Positions 1-8,472 of a stretch of DNA of 14,161 nt are shown piece by piece. Under the pieces are notes generated by a model that did no database searches, was not told the DNA's origin, and saw only the letters and a list, made by a program, of their open reading frames with translations. The stretch is from positions 66,412-80,572 of the forward strand of contig NWUY0300015418.1 of assembly GCA_004151065.3 (NCBI GenBank), read 5' to 3'. The position numbers and the translations under genes were made by a program. Within the stretch, counting starts at the first letter, position 1, and each line of letters starts with the position of its first letter. The DNA is from Larix sibirica. Its lineage: Eukaryota > Streptophyta > Pinopsida > Pinales > Pinaceae.

Positions 1-353
1 CCATGGTTGCATCACAGTTAACTATGGTTGATTTATGGTTGATTTTGGTTAACCATGGTTGACCATGTCCAACCATGCTTGTTGACATCTCATCGTTGAC
101 CATATGTGACTTTGGTTAAGTATTCCTAACTATGGTTAATGTTTGTTAAACAAGGTTGAATTTAGTGGACAATGGTTGACTTTAGTTAGTTATGGAAGAC
201 CATTTTACACCATCATTGACCATGGTTGACATAACCAAGAGAAACATGGCCAACCATTTTTAAACCATGGTTTATAGTGTTTGACCATGGTTAAAACATT
301 TCTAACCATGGTCGATGAAGGGGGTCAAATTATGATTGACTAAGTTTTACCAT
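1..353. repeat. Degenerate AT-rich minisatellite, left flank
   Basis: This stretch has no gene. It is built from diverged copies of a roughly 10-bp unit, seen as ATGGTTGAC, ATGGTTAACC, CCATGGTTGA and TTTGGTTAAG, with many AACCATGGTT palindromes. The same words fill the DNA right of the retrotransposon, so the two parts are one array split by the insertion. Positions of about 65-210 resemble about 13145-13290: both show a GTTGACCATGTC block, then an ATCTCAT block, then TTAGTTATGGAA. That points to a higher-order repeat. The array continues beyond the left edge of the window. No reading frame here looks coding. Confidence 0.85.
349..353 (+). repeat. Target-site duplication, left copy (ACCAT)
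   Basis: ACCAT directly precedes the TG that starts the 5' LTR. It is identical to the five bases directly after the CA that ends the 3' LTR. Five base pairs is the usual duplication for Ty3/gypsy integrases. Because ACCAT is also a frequent word in the surrounding satellite, the match alone is weaker than usual, but it falls exactly at both LTR ends. Confidence 0.85.
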
Positions 354-578
354 TGATGAGTCCCAATTTTGGGAGGTAAGACACATATCTTAAAGCTTAA
401 CCATGCAAACAGAGAATAATTATTTAAATGATTGGTTACACATTTTGAGGTTGATTATGTATTTAATGAATGGAAAGATGATGATAGAAGTGTTTATCAT
501 TTCTTTTGTTTGATTTACTTTAAGTTTGACTAAAGCAATCTAATGCATTGCATTAGCATTTAATTGTGAACTGCAGAG

Positions 579-656
579 GATCGAGTCAGGAATTAAAGTC
601 AAGTTCCAGTGCTACTCTATTTTGAAGATCAAGTCATGAATCAAAGTCGAGTTCCA
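579..656 (+). repeat. 48-bp-period repeat in U3 of the 5' LTR
   Basis: A 30-bp block (GATCRAGTCAKGAATYAAAG followed by TCRAGTTCCA) occurs at 579-608 and again at 627-656, exactly 48 bp apart. The two copies differ at about four positions. The right LTR has the same pair at the same spacing, so the duplication predates insertion. Repeated U3 blocks of this kind often act as enhancer modules in plant LTRs. That role is inference here. Confidence 0.7.
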
Positions 657-1777
657 CTTTTTGCATGATTGATCTCAAAGCTCTAGTTATGATAAATCCA
701 CAACTAAATTCCACTACCAGAGGTTAACTAGTACCAAACGTTTCATAGATTAATGAAGGAATGTCCAGCCAATGAAGGGAAATTACACTAGCCACCAATA
801 CATTTCAAGATCCCAACAAACTCTAGTTATCTCCAGCATTTCAAGAACGAAGGCTCAGCTGTGATCAAGTCTTATACTTAAGTTAATTTCTATATTAAGT
901 TTTAGATCTTTTATTTTTTGTAATAAATAGACCTTTGGGAACTTAGATGAGGGTCCATCTCTCAAGTATTTTAAAACAATCGGATACAACATTTTTGTTA
1001 TAGGTTTTTCCTTATTATACATTTGTGAAGTTACAAAGATTTAATCATTTTAATGACAGGTTCATGTTCCTTTCATTTCGTGTGTGCTTATTTTATTTCA
1101 CTCCCGTGTTGCTTTGGGGAAGGCCCCCCTCATCGCAATAAAAAGAGTTCTTGATTAGTTTAAATAGTTTAGATAATTCATGTTCATGCTGGGTTATATT
1201 TTAATTATTTAGATTCAATCATAATTTATGTTTCACTTTTGATAGTGTACATCAATGGTTGTTGTAGTATTGTTCATTCATTACTGTAGTTTTATGTATA
1301 ATTGTGTTTCCTGCAAAATAAACCGGTTTCATAGATTGCCATGTGTTTCCTAGTATTTAGTTCTATGAGTTAGGGTAGTTAAACCAATTTATATGTTTTC
1401 ATAGATTTGATTTGGTTAGATTTAATTTGCTTGCTCCCATGGATTCACTTCATTTAAACTAAGTACTTAAATGCTTTCATAGAGTTACTTTATTTCATCC
1501 CGTTTGTAGTAGTTAGTTTGTTGATATATTCCAAAATAGTTATTTGCTTCTAAATTAAATAGTTCTACTATCTGTTTTGTAGTTAAAAATTTCCACAAAT
1601 TATTCCTTAAATTAGTTATTTTGATAGATTATCTTTCAATTGTTTCCAATAGCAGCTTTTGATTAATTTATAGAGTTGAGATTAGTAGTTGAATAGTAGT
1701 TTTGTTTGTTAAGCATCTTTCCCTGACTTATTTGGATTTAGTTTACACACATTGTGGTCACATCAGTACTCTGTTTT

Positions 1778-1784
1778 TATATAA
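1778..1784 (+). promoter_or_regulatory. Candidate LTR TATA box (TATATAA)
   Basis: TATATAAGG follows a T-run and sits about 155 bp before the LTR end, immediately upstream of the best-conserved block of the LTR. If used, transcription would start near 1810. The right LTR has CAAATAAGG at the same place (about 12263-12271), so the box is intact only in the 5' LTR, where it would drive the element. This is a motif call only. Confidence 0.4.
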
Positions 1785-1877
1785 GGATCATTCCACTCCC
1801 ACAGTAGAATAGACGCTCTTGACAGTTGCACATACAGTGCTAGCGCCTCTTAAGTTTGTACGATCTCAGATTGACAA

Positions 1878-1883
1878 AATAAA
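1878..1883 (+). terminator. Candidate polyadenylation signal AATAAA in R
   Basis: AATAAA lies about 100 bp downstream of the candidate TATA box, in the place expected for a polyadenylation signal in R. In the 3' LTR, which would supply the signal for the element's RNA, the equivalent reads AGTAAA and is degraded. Other AATAAA words occur in the LTR (for example 922-927, conserved at 11409-11414), so the assignment is uncertain. Confidence 0.3.
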
Positions 1884-1943
1884 GTAGGAATCCTGTTTTG
1901 TTGACCTTTGAATTAGTTACCATACCAGAGATCCACCACTTTT

Positions 1944-1961
1944 TGGCATCGTTGTCGAGGA
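1944..1961 (+). other. Primer binding site, tRNA-Asp type, mutated
   Basis: TGGCATCGTTGTCGAGGA starts 5 bp after the LTR end. It corresponds to the tRNA-Asp-complementary primer site common in plant Athila/Tat-type elements, which begins TGGCGCCGTTGCCGG. The differences are almost all C-to-T or G-to-A, as expected from deamination of methylated cytosine. The position directly downstream of a CA-ended LTR supports the call. The tRNA identity is from memory of the family motif. Confidence 0.8.
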
Positions 1962-2051
1962 GGTACTAAAAATTTAAAGAGCAAAAAACCCTGAAAAACA
2001 TAATATATAGAAAATCTAAAAAAGAAACAAGAAAAATATGTTGTAACATGC
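1962..2051 (+). other. A-rich untranslated leader
   Basis: This short, very A-rich stretch between the primer site and the first gag ATG contains no hairpin or ORF that I could support. It is the expected place for the packaging signal, but nothing specific can be seen. Confidence 0.6.
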
Positions 2052-3523
2052 ATGCCTCCAGGTCAAAGGGATGAATTTGGACATTTCCTACCTAATACCC
2101 CTATGAGTGAAACAAGCTTAGAAGAATACAGGTTTGGTGAATCCCTTAATTCTAACGAATCTGATCGTGACTATAACCCAGATTATGATAACTTATTTGC
2201 TAGATCTAGTACCAACACAATTATGGTAGACGAAGAAGAGGATCCTAGAGAGATATTCCCATTTCTCATCGGTACTTCCAATTAGGAAGCTAAAATGAGA
2301 AACATAAACCTTGCAACTCTTCCTAATTTTCATTGCTTAACCTCATAATATCCAGACACACTCTTATTTGAATTTGAGGTACTCTGTAGGACCTATGACT
2401 ATTCATCAGATGCTCAGAAACTTAAACTTTTCCCTACCACTTTAAAAGATCTATCATTAAGATGATTTATGAGTTGGGGGTGGGGGGATACTTTTACACG
2501 GGATCAAATGAAACAAGCTTTCCTAGACAAATACAGGGATTACTGTAAATCTAAAGACACCAGGGATGAAATATTCAGGATGCGGCAGTGAGAACATGAG
2601 TTCTTGGATGACTATGAACAAAGATTTCAGTTGAGTTATAAAAGAGCCCATACTTGCACCTTAGACAATGAATCACTGAAGTTAGTCCTGCTCCGAGGAG
2701 TAAGAGTAGACATGTTGGAAACTCTAAATATTCTAGCCAATGAAGATATTTTCTCAAAGAGATATCAAGAAATCCATCATATCTTCAAAAACTACTCTAG
2801 GTCCAAAAAAGGGAAAAATGGTAGGAATATGCCCTCTCACCCAGGGACTTCAAATTCAACCTTAACCAAGTCTGATTTGGGGCATCTAGTGGATGAGATG
2901 AAGACTGATATTCTTCAATATCTAGCTATGCAACTAGATTCTATGCAATTGAAAAGGAAACAAGAAGAATCTACACAAGCCCTAGCCGTGTTTAGCCCAA
3001 AATGCATGAAGAAACATGAAAAAAATAATGTCCATTTATCATCGTAGAAGTTTGTGGTCTATGCGCAGAAATTCACCCAGTAGATAAGTGTCCACTCTCA
3101 CCTTCTTGTAAAGAATCCTTGCAAGAACAAGGATCAATGGATCCAATGGAGCAACTGTACTTTGTAAATTAGAGAGGACCTGATTTTTCAAAACCATTCC
3201 AACCACATAACTAGCCCTATGTGAACCCATATCAAACACCACCTGATTAGGCCCAAATGGGGTAGGAAGCATGGCCAGCACAACTAGTTTAGAACCATTG
3301 GCAGAATTCTCAGAATCATTATGCTCCTCCTTATCCTCATCCCTATCAATAGTACCATTAGAATCAACAATATCCTGGTAATTATCAAGAACCACATATG
3401 AATCAGTATCCTTCATCCAATTGGAGGCCTCAACAACCCCAAGATTTGATGCCTCAACCACAACATCCACCAAGGGCACCTCAGTTTCCAACATAGCCTA
3501 CACCAAACCCCAACAATAATAGA
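2052..3523 (+). pseudogene. gag (capsid and nucleocapsid), broken
   Basis: Gag would form the virus-like particle and package the element's RNA. The ATG at 2052 opens a frame (MPPGQRDEFGHF...) that stays in phase to about 3018 despite stops at 2283, 2346, 2463 and 2589. The section at about 2466-2790 matches the Retrotrans_gag capsid pattern: W-G-D-T-F, then Q-A-F-L-D-K-Y-R-D-Y-C, D-E-I-F-R-M-R-Q, D-D-Y-E-Q-R-F and L-L-R-G-V. A seven-A run at 3019-3025 is the likely site of a frameshift, after which reading resumes one frame over. There a zinc knuckle, CX2CX3HX4C, sits at 3053-3091 (Cys 3053, Cys 3062, His 3074, Cys 3089). About 3120-3523 reads as a Pro/Gln/Asn-rich tail full of TAG and TAA codons. 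No intact Gag can be produced. Confidence 0.9.
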
Positions 3524-4066
3524 TTGGTTTATAATAGTGAGGTAGTCTACTTGCCAACCCATATTGTGGAAACCTTGGACTTGGATGAAGTAAATCTACG
3601 TTCGGGAAGGATAGTCCAAAATCCTACACCTTCTATGGTGTCTAATCATCCACAAGGTCAAAACACATGTCCAACAGACCTATATCTACATGAGGAAGAA
3701 GAAAATGCTAAGAATTATCAATATGAAGAGAACACTAATAAGGACCTTCCCCGACATATAAAGCAAAATCCCTCGTTTACTGAGAGGTTGAAAAGTAAAA
3801 TTAGAGTTCAAACAGGGAATGCCATCATCAATGAGATAAAACACTTGAACATACAAATTCCACTCTTCCAATCCGTTAAGAAAGCACCTATCTGCAACAA
3901 GTTCATTAAAGACACTTGCATTAAAAATCATGGAAGAAGGAAGAAGGATCCACCCACAATCAACGTTATAGGGAAGCTTGCAGATTTAATGCTAGGAAAT
4001 ATTTTTAACCCCAAGTATTTGGATCTAGGAAGCCTTGTGGTTAATGTCCATATTAAGGGGGCTTGA
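3524..4066 (+). pseudogene. gag-protease linker of the polyprotein
   Basis: This open stretch of 180 codons is in the same frame as the zinc knuckle. It contains an LRSGR motif (about residues 26-30), a charged middle (EEEENAKNYQYEE), and a basic segment NHGRRKKDPPT shortly before the protease. LRSGR and a lysine-rich KKDPPT-type segment ahead of the protease are, from memory, usual in plant Athila/Tat-like polyproteins. The section is probably a spacer between nucleocapsid and protease. It ends at a TGA (4064-4066), where the frame changes and the protease begins. It is not a separate gene, and it has no start codon that I would trust. Confidence 0.75.
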
Positions 4067-4458
4067 TCCAAAACACCCTGATAGATCTAATAGAAACAAT
4101 CAATGTAATGACTTTAGACACCATGATGGTTTTGAATTTGCATGCTTCACTTAGGAAAACACCCATAGTTATGTAGTTAGCAGATACTTCTATTGTGCGA
4201 CCATAAGGGATATTGGAGGATTCCATCATCACTATTGAATCATGGGAATATCCTACAAACTTTGTGGTCTTGCAGGTCAAAATAAAATTAAGAAGATATC
4301 CTCTTATCCTTGGTTGGCCATGGTTAGAAACATCAAATGCATACATTGCCTGCATAACAGGAGATATGACCATTACTAGTGGACAATCCAAAAAAAGAAT
4401 CACCATTTATCCTCCTGCTAAACTCTTTGTCTATACAGAATATCCTCTCTAGCTATAA
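4063..4458 (+). pseudogene. Retropepsin-like aspartic protease, broken
   Basis: The protease would cleave the Gag-Pol polyprotein inside the particle. Its frame starts where the linker frame ends. The active-site Asp is present in LIDLIETINVMTL (Asp codon 4084-4086), but the usual D-[S/L/T]-G-A pattern is lost: Ile and Glu stand where Gly and Ala are expected. The second conserved block, ILGWPWL near 4309-4329, corresponds to the family's ILGRPFL with Trp for Arg. Stops fall at 4174, 4204, 4450 and 4456. The domain is about the expected length of 110-130 residues. The altered active site means the protease would be dead even without the stops. Confidence 0.85.
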
Positions 4459-5660
4459 TATAATGACAATTATGATAAAAACGTTTTCCATGTTCTCAAC
4501 ATAAACATAGCCCTGGCATTGAGAAATGGAGACGAAGACACAATACTATCTAATTTTCTGCAAAATATTTATCCTAACACTGACATACTTGAAGAGATTT
4601 TTGCAGCAGGTGAAGAAGAATAAATTATAGGTGCTTCAAAGTATCCAGAGGCAATGTGGAAAAGTGTATTCTAAATGGAACATAAGCCTACCATAGTCAA
4701 AGTTGTGGAAATCCTTCCTAGGAAAAATTTGAAGATCAATAATAAATTGGAAGCAGATCAAGAACAAAAGATGATTAAGGTCCTTATAGACCATAGTACA
4801 ACCTTTTCCTGGAGTTACACTGACATGAAAGGCATACATCCGAACATTTTCAAAAACCACATACACATAAAGGAATATGTTGTTCCAATAAGGCAGCCAC
4901 AGAGGAGTATGAATCCAACATTGAAGGGCATTGTCAAGCAAGAGTTACAAAAATTACTCGATGATGGTTTTATCTACCCCATATTGGATAGTGAGTGCAC
5001 AGTCCCCCTTGGTGATAGTCCCAAAGAAAGGGGGAAAATGGAGAATATGTGTGGACTACATAGAACTTAATAAGGTAACAAAGAAGGACCATTTCCTCGT
5101 GCATTCCATTGATTAAGTCCTCGATAGCCTGTCTGGAAAGAAAATTTTCTCATTCTTAGATGGCTTTAGTGGATACAACCAGATCTAGATTCATCTAGAG
5201 GACCAAGAAAAAACCACGTTCACCTATCCCTGGGGAAATTTTGCTTACAGATTCCTCTCATTTGGCCTATGCAACGCTCCTAAGTATATTTGTAGAACTT
5301 GTCCATGATAGTATGGAAATCTGCATGGATGATATTACACGATATGGAGAAGTTTTCCAATAAGCCTTGGATAATCTGGATGTTGTCATGAAGAAATGTA
5401 TAGATATGAGCTTGTGTCTAAGAAATGAGAAATGTGAGATGATGATGAATGAGGGAATCATGTCGGGACATCATATATTTGTGTGAGTAATTCACCTGGA
5501 CCAAGCTAAAGTCGAGGTTATCAAGAATTTACCTCCACCAGTAAAACAAAGAGATGTTAGAAGATTTCTTGGATAAACAAGATACTACAAAAGATTTATT
5601 GAGGGCTTCAGTAAGATAGCAACTCCCATTTTTTCCCTGCTAAATAAAGATACATATTTT
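4459..5660 (+). pseudogene. Reverse transcriptase, frameshifted
   Basis: RT would copy the element's RNA into DNA. A diverged protease-RT linker (stops at 4621 and 4672) leads into the RT core. RQPQRSMNP and ELQKLLDDGFIYPI are visible in one frame up to about 4995. One base of shift then opens the frame with VIVPKKGGKWRICVDY, FSFLDGFSGYNQI (catalytic Asp 5159-5161) and FGLCNAP (ending 5281). There the frame changes again, and the TFQ segment that normally follows NAP is missing, so a small deletion is likely. The third frame carries CMDD (5322-5333, family YMDD) and continues to the RT C-terminus. Stops lie at 5114, 5186, 5361, 5484 and 5574. Most replace codons where the family has Gln or similar. 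The protein is non-functional. Confidence 0.92.
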
Positions 5661-6112
5661 TTGTGGACAGAAGATTGTAAGACAACATTTGAGCAAATCA
5701 AGGAGAATACAATTACAACCCCTGTGCTCCAAGGGCCAAACTGGAACATACCATTTCATATTCATGCCGATGCTTATGATAGGGCCATTGGAGCAGTCCT
5801 GGGACATCAAGAGGACAAGAATCCCTATGCAATTTATTATATCAACGAATATTTGGCTGGGGATGAGATCAACTACATAGTGGCAAAAAAGGAATTTCTA
5901 GCAGTCATTTACTCCATTAACAAGTTTGAGCACTACATCACAAGCTATCTGGTATATGTGCAAACCAACCACTCAACTATTAGGTATCTAATGAATAAAA
6001 CTAATACTAGTGTTAGGATCATTAGGTGGTTACTACTTCTGCAAGAGTTTGATATTACAACATTGGATAAGCTATGAAAGCATAACATTGTTGCATAATT
6101 TTATCAAGACTA
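5661..6112 (+). pseudogene. RNase H, with a catalytic Asp changed to Asn
   Basis: RNase H would remove the RNA strand during reverse transcription. The domain is open for 138 codons (5661-6077) and in frame with the RT C-terminus. PFHIHADAYDRAIGAVL holds the first catalytic Asp (residue 37 counted from 5661), and KKEFLAVIYSINKF holds Glu 78. The third conserved acid, normally in T-D-H, is Asn in QTNHST (codon AAC, 5967-5969), a single G-to-A change. After TGA 6075-6077 the frame soon breaks down, with several stops. The start at 5661 is only the edge of an open stretch, not a real initiation site. Confidence 0.9.
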
Positions 6113-6276
6113 ACACATGTTGTAGACAAAGAATTAGTTGATGATGCTTTTCGAGATGAGCATCTTTTTTCCATCTCAATCGAAATCCCCTGGTATGCTG
6201 ATATAGCCAACTATTTGGTTTCTGGGAGGTTTCCATAGCACTTTGATGTGACAAGCAAAGATAAAAGATCATAAGG
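6113..6276 (+). pseudogene. RNase H-integrase linker remnant
   Basis: Reading moves to another frame near 6113. It gives an acidic segment followed by a stretch with IPWYADIANYLV and one stop (near 6238), before the frame changes again by about 6277. IPWYADIANYL-type sequence between RNase H and integrase is usual in plant Athila/Tat-like polyproteins, from memory. It contributes no known activity. Confidence 0.7.
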
Positions 6277-7461
6277 ATGAGTGCAAATTATACTTGGATC
6301 CAAGGATTTCTATTCAACAAAGGACCATATCAAATTTTAAGAAGATGCATCAGGGAACATGAGGTGCATGATATTCCTCATGCTTATCACAATGAGCTAT
6401 GTGGGGGCCACTATGCATCCAAAAGGACAACCTATAAGATACCACAAACGAGATATTATTGTCCTACACTACATAAATATGCCCAAGAATATGTGTCAAT
6501 ATGTGATGGCTACCAACGAATGGGGAAGCCCACAATAAGGGATGAAATTCCCCTACAACCCCAAGTATCATTGGAACCTTTTGACAAGTGGGGGTTTGAA
6601 TTTGTGGGGCCAATAAACCCACCATCCAATCAAAAAATTTACATCTGGGTATGCACCAACTATCTTACAAACTGGACCGAAGTCAAAGCATTAGCTACAA
6701 TAGATGAGAAAAGTGTGTCCAAATTCTTTATAGAGCATATATTCACAAGGTTTCAGGTTCCTAGAGAGTTGGTCTCTGATCAAGGGACATAGTTCACATC
6801 TAATATGATTCAATAAATCCTCACCAGAAATAGAATTAAGCACAGACAATCCTCCTCCTACCACCCACAAGCAAATGGGTAGGTAGAGGTGACAAATAGG
6901 GATCTTGATAAAATACTCACAAAAACAGTCCAACTTCAGAGAAGGGATTGGGCAGACAGATTGAACAAGGATATCTATGCCTACAATAAAACATGGAAAA
7001 CCACTACAAGGTTTACACCCTATGAGCTAGTTTATGGGAAAAAGGTGATGTTTCCCATTGAATTTGAGATAAGAACACTTAGAATAATTGTGACTCTCAA
7101 ATTAGATTTGTCAGCAACACAACAAGAAAGGATTCAACATTTGAATGCACTTGATGAATACAAGAAACAATCTCTCTCTCATACTGATATAGTACAACAA
7201 CATATAAAGTAGTGGCATGAAAATCATATCAAGACTAAAAGGTTTGAAGAGGGAGATTGGGCATTATTATATGACTCAAGGTTCCATAAATTTAAAGGGA
7301 AGTTGATGACAAGGTGGTTCGGTCCGCATCAAGTTGATACCTACTATGACAATGGATCAGTCAAAATAAGAACCATTAATGAGGCACATACCCCATTGTC
7401 GGTAAATGGTCATCGACTAAAGTTATACAAAAAGCCACTATCTAAAGATGAATTCAACTAG
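6277..7461 (+). pseudogene. Integrase, three domains recognisable, broken
   Basis: Integrase would insert the DNA copy into the chromosome. Reading stays in one frame to TAG 7459-7461, interrupted by stops at 6790, 6814, 6880 and 7210. The N-terminal zinc finger has His 38 and His 45 (HNELCGGH) and Cys 76. The second Cys is Tyr 79 (CDGYQ). In the catalytic core, the first Asp is Glu 108 (WGFEFVGP, codon 6598-6600). The second Asp (SDQGT, 6778-6780) and the Glu (6886-6888) are kept, with exactly 35 residues between them, the D-35-E spacing. The C-terminal GDWALLYDSRF and RWFGPHQV...NGHRLKLY match the GPF/Y-type module with His for Phe/Tyr. No chromodomain follows. Residue numbers count from 6277. 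Confidence 0.93.
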
Positions 7462-7528
7462 AGTATCTACAAGAAGTATCTCATGGTGATTGAGGACACT
7501 AATGTCCTCAAGACCAGCTGAAGCAGCA

Positions 7529-7561
7529 GAAAAAGAAAAAGAAAAAGAATAAAAAATAAAA
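7529..7561 (+). repeat. (GAAAAA)n microsatellite
   Basis: Three perfect GAAAAA units (7529-7546) run into an A-rich tail, GAATAAAAAATAAAA. The tract lies 70 bp after the end of the integrase frame. Confidence 0.8.
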
Positions 7562-8030
7562 CCCCTATTAGTGAAAACTTCTGATTGAATCAATTACATG
7601 GCATGCTCCAGGTGAAAACCACTCTATGGCACCTTCATCATTAAAAAAATAACACCATTTTCTTTACAAGACACTACATAATAGGTATACAACGCGCATC
7701 CTACATCCATACTACCAACTACAACAAGCTATCCTACCAGTTACAATGACCAACCCAACCAACTACAACAAACGTGCCTACAAACTACATCATGAGAACC
7801 TACAAATTCCAAAGAACAAGACAACTACTGACATCAAATATAAAAAAACAAATTCCGTCACACCACAAATCCACACGCATACCTATTCAAAAGTTCAAAA
7901 TTCTAGCGAGTCGGCAAAAGGAGGTACGCATTTCTATCTTAATCATATCTATTTCTTAAATATATAGTCAACCTCTAAAAATCCACCAATCAACAAAATA
8001 TTTGTGTTGAGGTTAGCACACTATAGTTCC

Positions 8031-8038
8031 AGGGGGAG
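8031..8038 (+). other. Internal polypurine-tract-like word
   Basis: AGGGGGAG resembles the polypurine tract that primes plus-strand synthesis; the true one at 10841 is GGGGAGGA. It sits in the spacer upstream of the third ORF. Some plant gypsy elements have a second, internal tract, but one 8-bp word is weak evidence. Confidence 0.25.
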
Positions 8039-8370
8039 TTCGTGTTGTCATGAGGCACGATTGAATGACCAACAGAATAATGATTAAGGAATGTTGTGGG
8101 ATTAAGAGTTTTATAAAAGGGTATGAAGGACATCAGTCTAAATCTACAAAAAATACTATCTCATTAGCGAAAGTATGGGGATTTCCATTTCAAAGGCAGC
8201 TGCCACACTTCAAACTAATTATAAAAAGGGAGCATGTGCGAAGACCATTATGGTGTGTGAAGGGAAGGCCATTAAAAATAAGGAAGTTGATAAGCTCATA
8301 ATAGTTGTTGTGTGCAGTATTTGGAGAGAAGCTAGAAGGAGGTTAAGATGAATTACAATGGAAGTTCCAG

Positions 8371-8458
8371 GTAAGGTTTCGTTATACAGCTAAACTATAT
8401 CAATTTTTTATAATTTCAAATCCTCCCCTCATTTTTTCTCTCCACTCGGAATTATAAG
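8371..8458 (+). other. Candidate 88-nt intron upstream of the third ORF
   Basis: CAG|GTAAGG at 8368-8376 is a near-perfect donor. The following 88 nt are AU-rich, contain CTAAACTAT (about 8390), a possible branch site, then a pyrimidine-rich run (about 8422-8446) and end in ATAAG (AG 8457-8458). An ATG at 8358 leaves one base of a codon at the donor. Removing the segment puts that ATG in the same frame as the ATGs at 8473 and 8518 of the third ORF. Without removal that frame is closed by TAA at 8455-8457. The fit may be chance (one in three for phase). Confidence 0.35.
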
Positions 8459-8472
8459 TTTGTGCACCAATC

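Larger units (their letters stand above)
354..1938 (+). repeat. 5' long terminal repeat (1585 bp)
   Basis: It starts TGATGAG and ends ATCCACCA, and it aligns along its whole length with the right LTR. In the first 115 bp I counted about 10 mismatches. It contains about 9 bp near 468-477 that are absent from the right copy. A 48-bp-period repeat lies at 579-656. A TATA-like box at 1778 and an AATAAA at 1878 suggest that most of the LTR is U3, with transcription starting near 1810 and a short R-U5 of around 130 bp. The block from about 1785 to 1860 is the best conserved between the two LTRs, in line with a promoter/R region. No ORF of note lies inside it. Confidence 0.95.
7462..8357 (+). other. 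Spacer between pol and the third ORF
   Basis: About 0.9 kb without a gene that I can support. It holds a (GAAAAA)3 tract at 7529, a C/A-rich stretch at about 7690-7800 with CAACTACAACAA twice (about 7716 and 7760), and a G-rich polypurine word at 8031-8038. Short open stretches at 7746-7967 and 8065-8301 show no recognisable motif. Athila-type elements also have a long untranslated spacer between pol and the env-like ORF. Confidence 0.6.

Noticed and set aside
2472-2490. G-rich run as a G-quadruplex
   Set aside because: Only two long G-runs are present in the gag segment, so a stable four-tract quadruplex is not supported.
3039-3494. Antisense open frame of 151 codons
   Set aside because: It lies opposite the zinc knuckle and Pro/Gln-rich tail of gag. 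It exists because CAG/CAA-to-TAG/TAA decay closed the sense frame, and it has no recognisable motif.
7746-7967. 73-codon open frame rich in Asn, Thr and Lys
   Set aside because: It follows from the C/A-rich, T-poor stretch. A second frame is open in the same place, as expected from composition alone.
8065-8301. 78-codon open frame in the spacer
   Set aside because: It is basic and without motif. It does not continue into the third ORF and is within what chance allows in AT-rich DNA.
7462-8357. Nested insertion in the post-pol spacer
   Set aside because: I found no terminal repeats, target duplication or transposase-like reading frame. A long spacer here is usual for this element type.
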